The notes: generated from the letters alone by a model not told the origin. 64,000 bases of DNA from Bog-473 sp963744935 (GCA_963744935.1 CAVUVM010000012.1:496001-560000); one strand, 5' to 3'. Shown: positions 1 through 9,482, numbered from the stretch's first letter. Program-made: numbers and translations.

Positions 1-1
1 G

Positions 2-1618
2 GACGAAGGCGCAAATATGTATCTTTCACGGTGCGTCCATCGCTGGGTGACCCTGCGCCAGCCCCGCGTGGCAGCGGCCCACCGTGCCGTCGGCGGGGTC
101 TTTAAGCTCGGCCTCTACATCGCGCCTCTCCTCACGGTGGAGTATTCCCACCGCCGTGAATCGTGGTTCTTCGGCCGTCCTCGGGCGCGTGGTGTCCTGA
201 AGAACTGGGTGTTCTACAAGGGCTCCCAGTGGATCGCATTCAACAGTCGGGCCGCTGCGACCATCCTGGAGACGGACCCAGCTGTGACCGATTGGTTCCG
301 CCGCGGTCACATTGCGGACGAAACGTATTTCCACACGGTCTTGCGCCACGCCGAAGATCTCGTCGTCACCGCGGACGTCGTGACCTATGTTCCGATGGGT
401 TCGACACCGCCGAAACCGAAGTGGATGGTCCTCAAGGTCGAGCATCTGCCGGCCGTGTGGAGTTCGGGCGCAGCCTTCGCACGCAAGGTCGACCTGGCCA
501 ACCGGCCTGAGGTCATCCGTGCCTTAAACGCCGAGGTCGACCGGAGCCGGGAGGCTGGCCGCGGGCTTCGTCGTCACCTCGCCCCCCCGACGAGCACTAC
601 CTCTCGGCTGCACTCGCCCGAACGCGATCCGCACGCAGGCTCGCCGGCCTGCGTAGCCATCGTCGGCATGCACCGCAGCGGCACGTCCGCCACAGCCGGG
701 CTGCTCGTCGGGTTGGGTCTGGCCGGTCCGAGCGTCGAGGACCTCGTCCCGGCCAATGAGGGCAACGAACGCGGTCACTGGGAGAGCGAGTCGGTGCACC
801 TGTGCAACGTAAAGGCGTTGGCCTTTCTTGGAGGCGACACCTATGCACCGCCACCGCCTGCGGCACCGGGCTGGGAGAAGGATCGCAGGTTCGACGTGCT
901 GCGAAGCGAGGCGGCGGACTGGTTCACCTCCACGTCCGACGGCCGGCCACTCGTCTTGAAAGATCCACGACTGTGCATCACCCTTCCTCTTTGGAAGTCG
1001 GCGCTCCCCGATCCGCTGCCGACACTCTTCGTGCTGCGAGACCCCTTAGAGGTGGCGCGTTCGCTAGAGGCTCGCGACAAATTGCCCATCGTCCTCGGCC
1101 TCGCACTCTGGGATCGCTACGTGCGCTGCGCCGCCATGAGTCTCGAGGGTTCGCAGACCCTCGTGGTCGACTACGCCGCCATGCTCGAGGATCCGATCAA
1201 GTGGAGCGAAGTCATCTGCGGGTACCTCGAGGAGCAGGGACTCCACCTCGGCGCCGATTCGAGGAGCGCCGCTTTGAGGTTCCTCGATACCGGGCTACGA
1301 CACCAGCGCGGTGACAGTTCCGAGTACGAGCCGCTCGCCGGAGCCCTCCGTGAGGTCCATGCCATCCTCTCAGAACGGGCCGGAACTCAATCCATCTGGG
1401 AGCAACCCGAGCTGCCCCCCGCTCCCGCGTGGGCGGACTACACACTGCAGCTGCGGCGCCAAGTCGTACTCACCCGGCACGAGCTCTACTGGACCCAGTC
1501 GTCGCGCGTCTTCCGAGCCGCCAGCGCACTGTGGCGCCTGACCGGCCGCGGCCCGCGAGCATCGCTGGAGCAGTTCGGGATGGACCAGCAAGAGACAGAG
1601 CCCGACTCCTGGTTCTGA
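2..1618 (+). CDS. GT14-like glycosyltransferase / sulfotransferase fusion (5' partial)
   Basis: The reading frame is open to the left edge, so the true start lies outside the window; numbering here is from the ATG at 17. Residues about 60-130 (KGSQW, then ADETYFHTVL) resemble the C-terminal half of core-2/I-branching beta-1,6-GlcNAc transferases (GT14). Residues 211-480 form a sulfotransferase-like domain: the 5'-phosphosulfate loop GMHRSGTSATAG at 217-228, then LKDPRLC and FVLRDPLEVARSL, the usual 3'-phosphate region. A protein that both transfers a sugar and sulfates it would suit cell-surface glycan decoration, in line with the polysaccharide genes next door. The sulfotransferase half has a stand-alone paralogue at 58325-59275. 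Domain calls are from motifs; the substrate is unknown. Confidence 0.72.
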   Translation, partial: DEGANMYLSRCVHRWVTLRQPRVAAAHRAVGGVFKLGLYIAPLLTVEYSHRRESWFFGRPRARGVLKNWVFYKGSQWIAFNSRAAATILETDPAVTDWFRRGHIADETYFHTVLRHAEDLVVTADVVTYVPMGSTPPKPKWMVLKVEHLPAVWSSGAAFARKVDLANRPEVIRALNAEVDRSREAGRGLRRHLAPPTSTTSRLHSPERDPHAGSPACVAIVGMHRSGTSATAGLLVGLGLAGPSVEDLVPANEGNERGHWESESVHLCNVKALAFLGGDTYAPPPPAAPGWEKDRRFDVLRSEAADWFTSTSDGRPLVLKDPRLCITLPLWKSALPDPLPTLFVLRDPLEVARSLEARDKLPIVLGLALWDRYVRCAAMSLEGSQTLVVDYAAMLEDPIKWSEVICGYLEEQGLHLGADSRSAALRFLDTGLRHQRGDSSEYEPLAGALREVHAILSERAGTQSIWEQPELPPAPAWADYTLQLRRQVVLTRHELYWTQSSRVFRAASALWRLTGRGPRASLEQFGMDQQETEPDSWF

Positions 1619-1651
1619 GGATCGAACACCGCGGCCGACGCCTTGGGCGCG

Positions 1652-2638
1652 TCAGGCCGGCACGGTCGCATCGGGTTGCGCCTCGCCCTCGTCGCCGGCC
1701 GCCTCAGCGCCGGCGGCGGCGGAGAACCACTCGACTGTCGCCTTCAGCCCGAGTCGGAGTTCGGTCGCCGCAACGCCAGGGAAAAGGCTCAGCAGTCTCG
1801 TCGAATCGGCCTGGGAGTCAGGTACGTCTCCGGCTCGGGGGGGGCCATGGCGTTTCGGGAGTGGCCTGCCGAGCAACGACTCGAGCTCTGACACGAGCGA
1901 CAACAGGGTGGTCCGGGTCCCGAACGCAAGGTTAACCGGCGTATCGGCGGTCACTCGGCGCCCGAGCGCGTCTGCAATGACGGCGGTCACGTCCTCGACG
2001 TAGGTGAAGTCCCGCGTCTGCGTGCCGTCGCCGTCGATCGTCAAGGAGCGGCCCGCGAGCGCTGCGCTCACGAAAGCGGGTATGACCGCAGCGTAGGCGT
2101 GGTCGGCTCGTTGCAATGGGCCGAACACGTTGAAGAACCTGAACGCGAGCACCGGAAGCCCAAACGAGCGTGCGTATGCCAACGCGTAGCTTTCGGCGGC
2201 CAGTTTGCTCGCGGCATACGGACTGACCGGCCGCGTGGGATCGTCCTCCGACGTCGGCAGCGTTACCCCCTTGCCGTACACCGACGAAGAGGACGCCAGG
2301 ATCACGTGGGCACCGTGGGCCCGCGCCGCCTCGAGCACCACCACCGTACCCGTGGCGTTGGCGTCATGACTGGCGCGCGGGTTCTCGAGCGACCTCGCTA
2401 CGGCCGGCACCGCCGCCAGGTGCACCACGGCGTCCGCTTCGGCGGCGAGCGCGCCGACGAGTTTCTCGTCGAGGATGGTCCCTTGAACGAGCTCGACATC
2501 CAGGCCCGCCAGGTTGGACGCCGCGCCCGTCGACAAGTCGTCGAGTGCGACCAGTCGGTCGCTTGAACCGGATGCGAACAGGGTCCGGCAAACGTGTGAC
2601 CCGATGAAACCGGCACCGCCGGTGACGAGGACGTTCAC
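1652..2638 (-). CDS. NAD-dependent nucleotide-sugar epimerase/dehydratase
   Basis: This is an extended short-chain dehydrogenase of 328 residues. It has the N-terminal Rossmann motif TGGAGFIGSH, the LAAVPAVARS segment, the catalytic Ser region (SSSSVYGKG) and the YxxxK pair in SPYAASK. The pattern matches UDP-glucose/UDP-GlcNAc 4-epimerases (GalE/WbpP type). It is the last gene of a minus-strand operon and starts one base beyond the stop of the UDP-sugar dehydrogenase at 2639. Together the two could make a UDP-hexuronic acid, as WbpA and WbpP do in O-antigen pathways. The exact sugar cannot be read from the sequence. Confidence 0.85.
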   Translation of the reverse strand: MNVLVTGGAGFIGSHVCRTLFASGSSDRLVALDDLSTGAASNLAGLDVELVQGTILDEKLVGALAAEADAVVHLAAVPAVARSLENPRASHDANATGTVVVLEAARAHGAHVILASSSSVYGKGVTLPTSEDDPTRPVSPYAASKLAAESYALAYARSFGLPVLAFRFFNVFGPLQRADHAYAAVIPAFVSAALAGRSLTIDGDGTQTRDFTYVEDVTAVIADALGRRVTADTPVNLAFGTRTTLLSLVSELESLLGRPLPKRHGPPRAGDVPDSQADSTRLLSLFPGVAATELRLGLKATVEWFSAAAGAEAAGDEGEAQPDATVPA

Positions 2639-3973
2639 CTACAGACGCTCTACCGTGGGCCCATCGAGGCGCCCCCGGGTGTCCAAGAGGTAGCGAGCAT
2701 GCCGGGCAATGGCCTCAAGATCGAATGCGTCGTGATCGGTGACAAGGACGACCGCGTCTGCTGACTCGACCTCTGCCGGGCTTGGATCCACGAGCAGCGG
2801 CGGAAGTCCCTCGTCGAGCGCATCGGCCAGCGAGCCCAGGTCAGCCACGTGCGGGTCTGCCACCACCACCGCGGCTCCCGAGCGGCGGAGAAGTTCCACG
2901 ATGACACGGCCAGGGCTCTCGCGAGCATCTCCCGTGTTGCGCTTGTACGCCAAACCGAGCACGAGGACGCGGCTCCCGTTGAGCGGCTTGGAGAAGCGGT
3001 TCAGCCCCTCAGCAAGCCGCTTGACAACGTACTCGGGCATGTGGTCGTTCACATCATTGGCGAGCTCGACGAAACGAAAAGTCTGTCCGAGCGAGCGCCG
3101 CACACGCCAGGACAGATAACTGGGGTCGATCGGAAGGCAGTGGCCGCCGACGCCTGGGCCAGGCTTGAACGAGAGGAAGCCAAAGGGCTTCGTGGCGGCT
3201 GCGTCGATCGCCGCCCAGACATCGATGTCCAGCGCATTTGCGTAGACGGCCAGCTCATTCATCAACGCGATGTTCACATGACGGAAGGTGTTCTCGAGCA
3301 GCTTGGTCAGCTCGGCTTCGCGCGTCCCAGACACGGGCACCGTCTTGTCGACGATGGTGTCGAAAAACCCGCGCACCGAGTTCAGGGACGCCGCGTTGAC
3401 CCCCGAGACAACCTTCGGCGTGCTGACCAGGTCCCAAACAGCGTTACCCGGATCGATGCGTTCCGGACTGTATCCGAGGTGAAAATCGATTCCGGGAACC
3501 AGTCCGGACCCTGCCTCGAGCAAGGGGGCGACGAACTCTTCGGTAGTGCCCGGGTATGTCGTCGATTCGAGGATCACGGTGCAACCCGGACGGACGTGCG
3601 CGGCAACGACGCGAGAAGCGTCTTCTACATGCGAGAGATCCGGCACTCCTTCTCGGAGCGGTGTGGGGACGTCGATGATCGCAACCTCGAAGCCCTCGAG
3701 CGCTCCTTCGTCGGTACTGACCCGATAGCGATCTGATGCCAGTGCCGCCCGCAAGACGTCCGACGGGACGTCGTTCACGAATGATTCACCCTCCGCGAGC
3801 GCCTTCACCCGCACTTCGTCGCGATCGAAACCAACCACGTCGTGGCCCACCGCAACAGCGCGCATCGCCAGTGGCAGTCCGACGTAGCCCTGTCCCAGAA
3901 CGGCCACCCGCAGCGACACGTTTTCCGCGTGTCCCCCGGCTCCATGATCGGGTACGGCGCGAGCTGACGTCAT
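2639..3973 (-). CDS. UDP-N-acetyl-sugar 6-dehydrogenase (WbpA/WecC family)
   Basis: The protein has 444 residues. It carries the N-terminal dinucleotide motif GQGYVGLP, the middle-domain segment ENTFRHVNIALMNE, and the active-site Cys in GGHCLPIDP. Its C-terminal UDP-binding domain contains LGLAYKRNTGDARESP. These features define the UDP-glucose/GDP-mannose dehydrogenase superfamily; the TFRHVNIAL and HCLPIDP forms favour the UDP-GlcNAc/UDP-ManNAc branch. It oxidises C6 of a UDP-N-acetylhexosamine to a uronic acid in two NAD+-dependent steps. The start overlaps the upstream gene's stop by four bases, so translation is probably coupled. Confidence 0.87.
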   Translation of the reverse strand: MTSARAVPDHGAGGHAENVSLRVAVLGQGYVGLPLAMRAVAVGHDVVGFDRDEVRVKALAEGESFVNDVPSDVLRAALASDRYRVSTDEGALEGFEVAIIDVPTPLREGVPDLSHVEDASRVVAAHVRPGCTVILESTTYPGTTEEFVAPLLEAGSGLVPGIDFHLGYSPERIDPGNAVWDLVSTPKVVSGVNAASLNSVRGFFDTIVDKTVPVSGTREAELTKLLENTFRHVNIALMNELAVYANALDIDVWAAIDAAATKPFGFLSFKPGPGVGGHCLPIDPSYLSWRVRRSLGQTFRFVELANDVNDHMPEYVVKRLAEGLNRFSKPLNGSRVLVLGLAYKRNTGDARESPGRVIVELLRRSGAAVVVADPHVADLGSLADALDEGLPPLLVDPSPAEVESADAVVLVTDHDAFDLEAIARHARYLLDTRGRLDGPTVERL

Positions 3974-4896
3974 GTCCCGAAACTCGGAAGTGGATGCGCG
4001 GCCAATCGGCGCCGGTCCCGCTTATAGGGCTGATATGACTCGCTCCAGGTGGAGATCGGGACCACGTCGGGCACCCCGAAGGTCTCCCAGGCGCGCCGCA
4101 CCGACTCGGCAAGCACGGCCTCCACCCGCCAGGTTGACGCCAACCGCTCGACCTTGCGCATCGACAGATTCTCCCGCAAGACCAACTGGACCACGTCGCG
4201 CTGGGCCAACAGATCCTTGCGGAAGACGTTGAGCCGGGCGTGGACGCAGGACGCGATCAGGCGCTCTTCCCGCGGAAGCGCGTGCAATGTCACCGATCTC
4301 GGCGTAAACGAGACCCGACCGGGAAACAGGTCGCCCGCCTCGACGGCTGCTCCGACGTGTTTTGGCGTCAGCGAGGTGTAGAACACAACATTGACGCCGT
4401 CTCTCGAGAGATACATGAGCGCCGTCCGTCTCCTCGGCCTGCGCTGCGCGCCGTCGGTCCGCAGGACGCCGCCATCCACCAACGCCGCGACAGCCTCCTC
4501 TAGTTGTGTCGGCGCGACAAGGAGGTGCAGCGTGTCATAGAGGCGAAGGCCGGGCTGGTCGTAATCAAGCACGGCGTTCGCCGCGCCGTGCGCGACGCAG
4601 GTCTCAACCCCATGTCCGTCGAGCACAGCGACCACCTCGTCGAGGCACCGGTCCGCCGCTGAGCGACGCTCCTGGGCCCGTGCGAGATCTGCGGTGAGAT
4701 CGTCGTGCTGCTCCCTTGTGACCGGAAGCACGCCACTGTCAGCCGCATGCAGCGCGAGCCCGAACAGCAACCCCCGTCTGAGCGAGCCCAGCAGGTCCTG
4801 CCAGGACTCCGATTCCAACGGCCGCTCGGCGATAGGACGCGTAGACGGGTAGAGGCCGTTCCCTGCGATCGCAACGAGGAGCTCCGACGGTGTCAC
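3970..4896 (-). CDS. nucleotidyltransferase-fold protein with degenerate active site
   Basis: The protein has 308 residues. The region HGVETCVAHGAANAVL followed by LRLYDTLHLLV looks like the uncharacterised nucleotidyltransferase family found in polysaccharide clusters (NTP_transf_5-like), where the usual pattern is KG-A-L and R--D-DLLV. Here the lysine is His and the second metal-binding Asp is His, so catalysis is doubtful. The rest is helical with many Arg residues near the C-terminus. The gene overlaps both neighbours by four bases and belongs to the nucleotide-sugar operon. Family assignment is by motif only; the function is unknown. Confidence 0.55.
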   Translation of the reverse strand: MTPSELLVAIAGNGLYPSTRPIAERPLESESWQDLLGSLRRGLLFGLALHAADSGVLPVTREQHDDLTADLARAQERRSAADRCLDEVVAVLDGHGVETCVAHGAANAVLDYDQPGLRLYDTLHLLVAPTQLEEAVAALVDGGVLRTDGAQRRPRRRTALMYLSRDGVNVVFYTSLTPKHVGAAVEAGDLFPGRVSFTPRSVTLHALPREERLIASCVHARLNVFRKDLLAQRDVVQLVLRENLSMRKVERLASTWRVEAVLAESVRRAWETFGVPDVVPISTWSESYQPYKRDRRRLAAHPLPSFGT

Positions 4897-6911
4897 GCCG
4901 GAATGTCATCTTCGACTGCCACCGGTGCCGGCAAAGGCCCGCCTATCCGCGTGGCGTCGATCTCCTCCCCCTCGTGCTCCTCTTGCTGCGCAGCGTCCTG
5001 ATCGTCCTCGGCCACCATGTCGAAGAGGACACGCCGGGAGCGGACCTCGTTCCGGTCGGTCGCCGCCACCGCCAGCTCCGCCAGGCCGATCTCCAGACGG
5101 TCGGATCGATCCTTGTCCGGAAGCGAACCTTCGAGACGCAAAATGGAGGGGTGTTCTGTGGTGACGAGGCGCTCGCTGGGGCTGTGCAGCTGCTCGTGCA
5201 GCTTTTCGCCGACCCTGGGCCCGATGATGCGGATCTGGATGTCCGTCCCGGGGTGCAGCCCTGACAGCCTGATCATCCGTTGGGCCAGGTCCAGAATCGA
5301 CACCGGCTCACCCATCTCGAGCATGTAGATGTCCCCGCGCTCGGCCAGGACACTGGACTGCAGGACGAGCTGGACCGCCTCCTCCACGCTCATGAAGAAC
5401 CGCGTCATGTGGGGGTCCGTCACCGTCACGGGACCCCCGGCCGCGATCTGCCGCCTGAAGGTCGGGATGACGCTGCCTCTGCTGCCCAGCACGTTACCGA
5501 AACGCACGGCGCAGTAGGCCTTGTCCTCGGGGGCGTGCGCCAGCAGAAGCTGTTCGCCGACACGCTTGGTCGCGCCCATCACGCTCGCCGGACTCACCGC
5601 TTTGTCCGTCGAAATAAAGACGAACCGCTCGGCGTGGAATTGCGCCGCCGCTTCAAGAACGTTGTTCATACCCAGAATGTTGGTCGTGACCGCCTCAACG
5701 ACGTGGGTCTCGAGGATCGGGACGTGCTTGTGCGCAGCGGCGTGAAAGACGACTTCGGGCTGCCAGCGCGAGAAGACCTCGAAAATGGCGTCTCGCCGTG
5801 CGATGTCGGCGAGGACCTGCTCGCTCTTGCAGTCGGACAGCTGGCCGACGTCGTGCAGATGGGTTTCGTCGTGGTCAAGCATGATCAGGACATCCGGGCT
5901 GAAGCCCGACACCTGGCGGCAGATCTCCGACCCGATGGATCCGCCAGCACCGGTCACCAGGACCCTCCGGCCTTCCAGGGCGCGGCGGACAGAGGCCAGG
6001 TCGGTGAGGACTTCGTGGCGCCCCAGCAGGTCCTCGATCCTTGGTTCGCGCGCAGAGCGGACCGAAACCGAGGGTGCGCTCACCGATCCGACGAGCTCGC
6101 GCAGGTCGGGCACGATCTTCATTGCGACCTTGGCCTCTTCCGCCAACTTCACACACTGTTCCACCAGTGCGGTCGGCGGGGACGGAACGGCGAGAAGGAT
6201 CTGTTGGATCTGAAGCTTGGCCACCGCGGCCGGAATGTCGTCGATCGGGCCGACGACGGGGACGCCCATAAGCGAGTACCCATACATCCGCCGATCGTCG
6301 TCAAAGACCGCGACAGGGAACAGGCCGGCGGACGGGTTCCGCAGCATGCCCCGTACGACGGCCGCGCCAGCATCCCCACTGCCGATGACGCCGACGCGCA
6401 GACCCATGCCTCGGTTTGCCCGCTGCCAACCGAGGAGCCGGGAGTGGAAGCGCAGCACGCCGATCCCCAGCATCGTCAGGAGACAGCCAAGCGGCAGAAC
6501 GAGAAACGGAACTTTCGTGATCCCCTCCGCGAAGCCGAGCGGATAAAGAGCCGTCAGCACGCAAAGGGTCGCCAGGCACGACAGCGCGATGTTGCGTGCT
6601 TCCTCGATACCGGCATGCCTCCAGATCCGGCCGTAGAGACCGAAGCACCAATTTGCGATCAGTTGCACCGTCAGCGTGATGGCCAGGAAAAGCACAAGCT
6701 TGTGCAGATAGTGCGCCGGAGCACGATCGAGTAATGACGCAGCCTCGGCCATGCCGTATGCACAGAGGATGACGGCGACGTCGAGCAGGATGAAGACCAT
6801 CCTCGATCTCACCTTGCTCGCCAACACACTCAAGCGAACAGTTCCCCAACCTCGCTCACTGAACGCCATCACGCTCCCCGACGAAAAAGCCAGCCCCGAT
6901 TCTGGCGACAT
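4893..6911 (-). CDS. membrane-bound UDP-GlcNAc 4,6-dehydratase (CapD/WbpM family)
   Basis: The protein has 672 residues. About four hydrophobic helices occupy residues 35-150. A CoA-binding-like nucleotide domain follows (VGVIGSGDAGAAVVRG), and then an SDR domain with TGAGGSIGSEICRQ, FHAAAHKHVPILE and STDKAV...MGATK. The Met where SDR enzymes usually have the catalytic Tyr (SMK type) is typical of inverting or retaining UDP-GlcNAc 4,6-dehydratases. Such enzymes begin synthesis of 6-deoxy amino sugars for capsule, O-antigen or glycoprotein glycans. It is the first gene of the operon. In-frame starts at 6911 and further in are possible; a start near 6870 would shorten only a non-conserved leader. 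The acidic tail is poorly conserved. Confidence 0.87.
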   Translation of the reverse strand: MSPESGLAFSSGSVMAFSERGWGTVRLSVLASKVRSRMVFILLDVAVILCAYGMAEAASLLDRAPAHYLHKLVLFLAITLTVQLIANWCFGLYGRIWRHAGIEEARNIALSCLATLCVLTALYPLGFAEGITKVPFLVLPLGCLLTMLGIGVLRFHSRLLGWQRANRGMGLRVGVIGSGDAGAAVVRGMLRNPSAGLFPVAVFDDDRRMYGYSLMGVPVVGPIDDIPAAVAKLQIQQILLAVPSPPTALVEQCVKLAEEAKVAMKIVPDLRELVGSVSAPSVSVRSAREPRIEDLLGRHEVLTDLASVRRALEGRRVLVTGAGGSIGSEICRQVSGFSPDVLIMLDHDETHLHDVGQLSDCKSEQVLADIARRDAIFEVFSRWQPEVVFHAAAHKHVPILETHVVEAVTTNILGMNNVLEAAAQFHAERFVFISTDKAVSPASVMGATKRVGEQLLLAHAPEDKAYCAVRFGNVLGSRGSVIPTFRRQIAAGGPVTVTDPHMTRFFMSVEEAVQLVLQSSVLAERGDIYMLEMGEPVSILDLAQRMIRLSGLHPGTDIQIRIIGPRVGEKLHEQLHSPSERLVTTEHPSILRLEGSLPDKDRSDRLEIGLAELAVAATDRNEVRSRRVLFDMVAEDDQDAAQQEEHEGEEIDATRIGGPLPAPVAVEDDIPA

Positions 6912-7395
6912 CGACAGGAGCTGTCCACCGCGTCCTTCATCTCGGTTCGGCGAAGCACCTCGGACCCCCTTTTGTACTCCCGCAAGAATGAATGCGGGGT
7001 TACCCGGCGGTCAAGCGCGTGGAACGACCCGATGCGAGACCTTCTCTCAAGACATCAAAGGTTTACCTGGGGGTACCCCTGAGTTCGCGTTAGTTTCGCA
7101 ATTCTCGCCATACCGAGCCTGAGCTTGGTGTTTTCGGGCGCTTCCGGCGCGCTCTGACCCGAAAAAGTTCACTCAGGGGCGGGGATCCCGGGGGATTCTT
7201 GAAACCTTTTCCGTCGGAGGGTCGTCGTCGCCAGAGTTTCGGCTGTTGTTCGTCTGTAGTTTTGTTCGTCCGTTGTTTGTGGGTTGTCTGTCAGTTGATG
7301 CCGATTCGGATTGGCTAGTATTCCCAGGCCGGACCTGTCATTTCACTGCGCATCCAGGGGCGCCCCGGGGCCGGCCTACCCACCCGGAGGTTGAG
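6912..7395. other. 484-bp divergent intergenic region with leader hairpin
   Basis: This stretch separates the divergent polysaccharide operon and the Wzz-like gene, so it should hold promoters for both. Visible features are an 8-bp inverted repeat (TTTTCGGG at 7131-7138 with CCCGAAAA at 7158-7165), the palindrome GGGGTACCCC near 7069-7078, and an unusual T/G-rich tract at about 7235-7290. I found no convincing sigma-70 promoter pair and no coding sequence. Confidence 0.5.
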
Positions 7396-9423
7396 TTGGA
7401 GCCCATCTCCTATCTGAGAGCACCTATCCGGCGCTGGCCGGTCGTGGTCTCGATCGCCCTGGTGGCCACCATCGTGGCGCTCCTCATCCCGGTGGGATCG
7501 TCGTCCGTGTACCCAGCCAACACCTGGAAGGCTGCGTCGGACGTGGGTCTCACTCCACAGGGCAGAGCGAACGGATTAGGTGCGAAGGTAACGGCAAAGC
7601 AACTCGAGTTCTACGCCCAAGCCCCCGCTGTCATAGCAGCTGCCGCCAGAGCCGACGGTGTGCCGTTGACCAACAAGCTGAGAGACGACATCTTGGTGTC
7701 GAAGGCGAAGAAAAAACATTCCCACGGAAGCATCCTCGCGGTGTCGGTGCTCCAACCCACCAAGCAAGGGGCAGCCAGTCTCACCAACGCTTTCGTTGCG
7801 GCACTCTCGAGTTATACCCAACTCCAGTTCGCGAACTTGCAAAAGACCCAGATCGCTACGCAGCAGGCCTACATCTCGAACCTCGAAAGGGCGATAGCCG
7901 CCCTTCCGAAGAAACCAAAGAAAGTAAAGAAGCCGACCCTACCGACGACGACGACGACCAAGGCCATCAAGAAGGTGGTCGTAAGAAAGAAGCCGAAGAA
8001 GGCCGAGAGCGTCAGAGTTGGCGGGACTGAGGGGACAAACCCGCGGGCAGAGTCAGCGTCAGTTGCCTCGGACACGGCCCAAACGGGACAGGTTTCACTC
8101 CGCATCGAGCTGGCGGACACGGCCCCTCCGATCGCAACGGTCCCCACGACCCCCACGACCACCATCACTGGAGTGACCACGATTCCGCCCACGGGCGGCA
8201 TCGTGCCCAGCACCACCCCGACGACGTCGACCCAGAGTTACAACAGCAAGACCGTCGCCGAGGAGCAGCGCGTCCTGTCTGCCGAGCTGGCTAGTGCCGT
8301 CGGCGCTTTGCAGAAGATGTTGGCTCAGGGCACCACCTCGGCGGGCATCAAGATCATCTCGCCGGCGAGCCCGAATCACGCGGTGAAGTTGAACCCGAAT
8401 CCCCCGCTCTTGGCGAACGCGTTCCTTCGGGGCCTCCTCGGCCTCGTGATCGGCGCGCTGGTCGGCGTCGTCGCGACATGGCTCATGGACGCGTTAGACC
8501 GGCGACTTCGGACATCAAAGCGAGCGGAGGAGGTCTTTGGCCTGCCCGTGATCGTCGAGATTCCTTCGGCCGGCTCGGAGCCCGTGTCGGCGATCCCCGT
8601 CGTCGACGTGATCGTGGACCCGTATTCACCGACGTCAGAGGCGTATCGCCGGCTCCACGTCGCGATCCTCACCGCGCCACCGGTCACGTGGGTCAAGAAG
8701 GGGTACGGCTACCAGGACGATCTCCTCGAACTGGCAAGGCTCCGGGCGCCGCAGGAGCTCCTCGTCGGAGCCTCCGCCCCGGGCGGCGCTCGGAACGACC
8801 TGGCCACAGGGTCCTCGGGCCAGATGCGCCTCCCCGTACCGGTCGGCTCGCAGGCGCTCGCAAAGCCTCACCGCCCCCGATTCTCCATTCTGGTCACGGC
8901 GCCGACCGACGAGCCCACCCGCTCCCTCGTGGTCGTGAATCTCGCCGCGGTGTTCGCCGAGGCGGGAGACCGGGTGCTGGTGGCGACGACGGGTGGGATG
9001 CGCACCAGCATCGACGGTAACGGCAAGATGCCTCCGACCTGGGAAGGACCCTATTCCGAGTTGACGGCCTCCGAGCTTGTGGCGAACGCACGTCCCTCAC
9101 AGATACCGGGCGTGTCGAGCCTCGCCCTCGGGCAGCTGTTCCCGAACCCGAGCAAGCTGGCACTCAACGCCGCCGGGCTGGTCGAAGCAGCGCGTGACGT
9201 CGTCGACGTCGTCCTCTTCGAGGCACCGCTCCTTTCGACACAAGACGGCACTGCGCTCATGCAGGCGGCCGATCTGGTCGTGGTGGTCTGTGAGGCGTGG
9301 CGCACGACGGTCAATGACGGGGTGCAGTCACAACGGCTCTTGGCCCAGCACCGGCCACCCGTCCTCGGGATCGTCATGACCAACATGCGCGCCGACCACC
9401 CGAGCCTGACCGCCGCGACCTGA
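7396..9423 (+). CDS. Wzz/BY-kinase-like polysaccharide co-polymerase, ATP site degenerate
   Basis: The chosen start is TTG at 7396, preceded by GGAGG at 7386-7390, giving 675 residues. This places the first membrane helix (VVVSIALVATIVALLIPV) near residue 15, as in Wzz/VpsO-type chain-length regulators. A periplasmic-type segment with Lys/Pro/Thr-rich low complexity follows. A second helix near residue 345 (GLLGLVIGALVGVVATWLM) leads into a cytoplasmic BY-kinase/ParA-like domain. In that domain Walker A is replaced by TAPTDEPTRSLVVVNLA (no GK-S/T), Walker A' reads VATTGGMR, and Walker B reads LFEAPLLST. There is no C-terminal Tyr cluster. It probably assists polymer-length control or export without kinase activity. 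Confidence 0.75.
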   Translation: MEPISYLRAPIRRWPVVVSIALVATIVALLIPVGSSSVYPANTWKAASDVGLTPQGRANGLGAKVTAKQLEFYAQAPAVIAAAARADGVPLTNKLRDDILVSKAKKKHSHGSILAVSVLQPTKQGAASLTNAFVAALSSYTQLQFANLQKTQIATQQAYISNLERAIAALPKKPKKVKKPTLPTTTTTKAIKKVVVRKKPKKAESVRVGGTEGTNPRAESASVASDTAQTGQVSLRIELADTAPPIATVPTTPTTTITGVTTIPPTGGIVPSTTPTTSTQSYNSKTVAEEQRVLSAELASAVGALQKMLAQGTTSAGIKIISPASPNHAVKLNPNPPLLANAFLRGLLGLVIGALVGVVATWLMDALDRRLRTSKRAEEVFGLPVIVEIPSAGSEPVSAIPVVDVIVDPYSPTSEAYRRLHVAILTAPPVTWVKKGYGYQDDLLELARLRAPQELLVGASAPGGARNDLATGSSGQMRLPVPVGSQALAKPHRPRFSILVTAPTDEPTRSLVVVNLAAVFAEAGDRVLVATTGGMRTSIDGNGKMPPTWEGPYSELTASELVANARPSQIPGVSSLALGQLFPNPSKLALNAAGLVEAARDVVDVVLFEAPLLSTQDGTALMQAADLVVVVCEAWRTTVNDGVQSQRLLAQHRPPVLGIVMTNMRADHPSLTAAT

Positions 9424-9482
9424 CCCACCAATCCAGGTCCCGACTCGCGCGACATGGAACGCTCCCGAGCCCAGCACGTGCT

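Noticed and set aside
5280..6734. 484-codon plus-strand frame over the 4,6-dehydratase
   Set aside because: Antisense shadow; no RBS and no domain.
7246..7395. Longer N-terminus for the Wzz-like protein
   Set aside because: The extra 50 residues come from the T/G-rich leader; the TTG at 7396 has an ideal GGAGG and puts the first helix at the right place.
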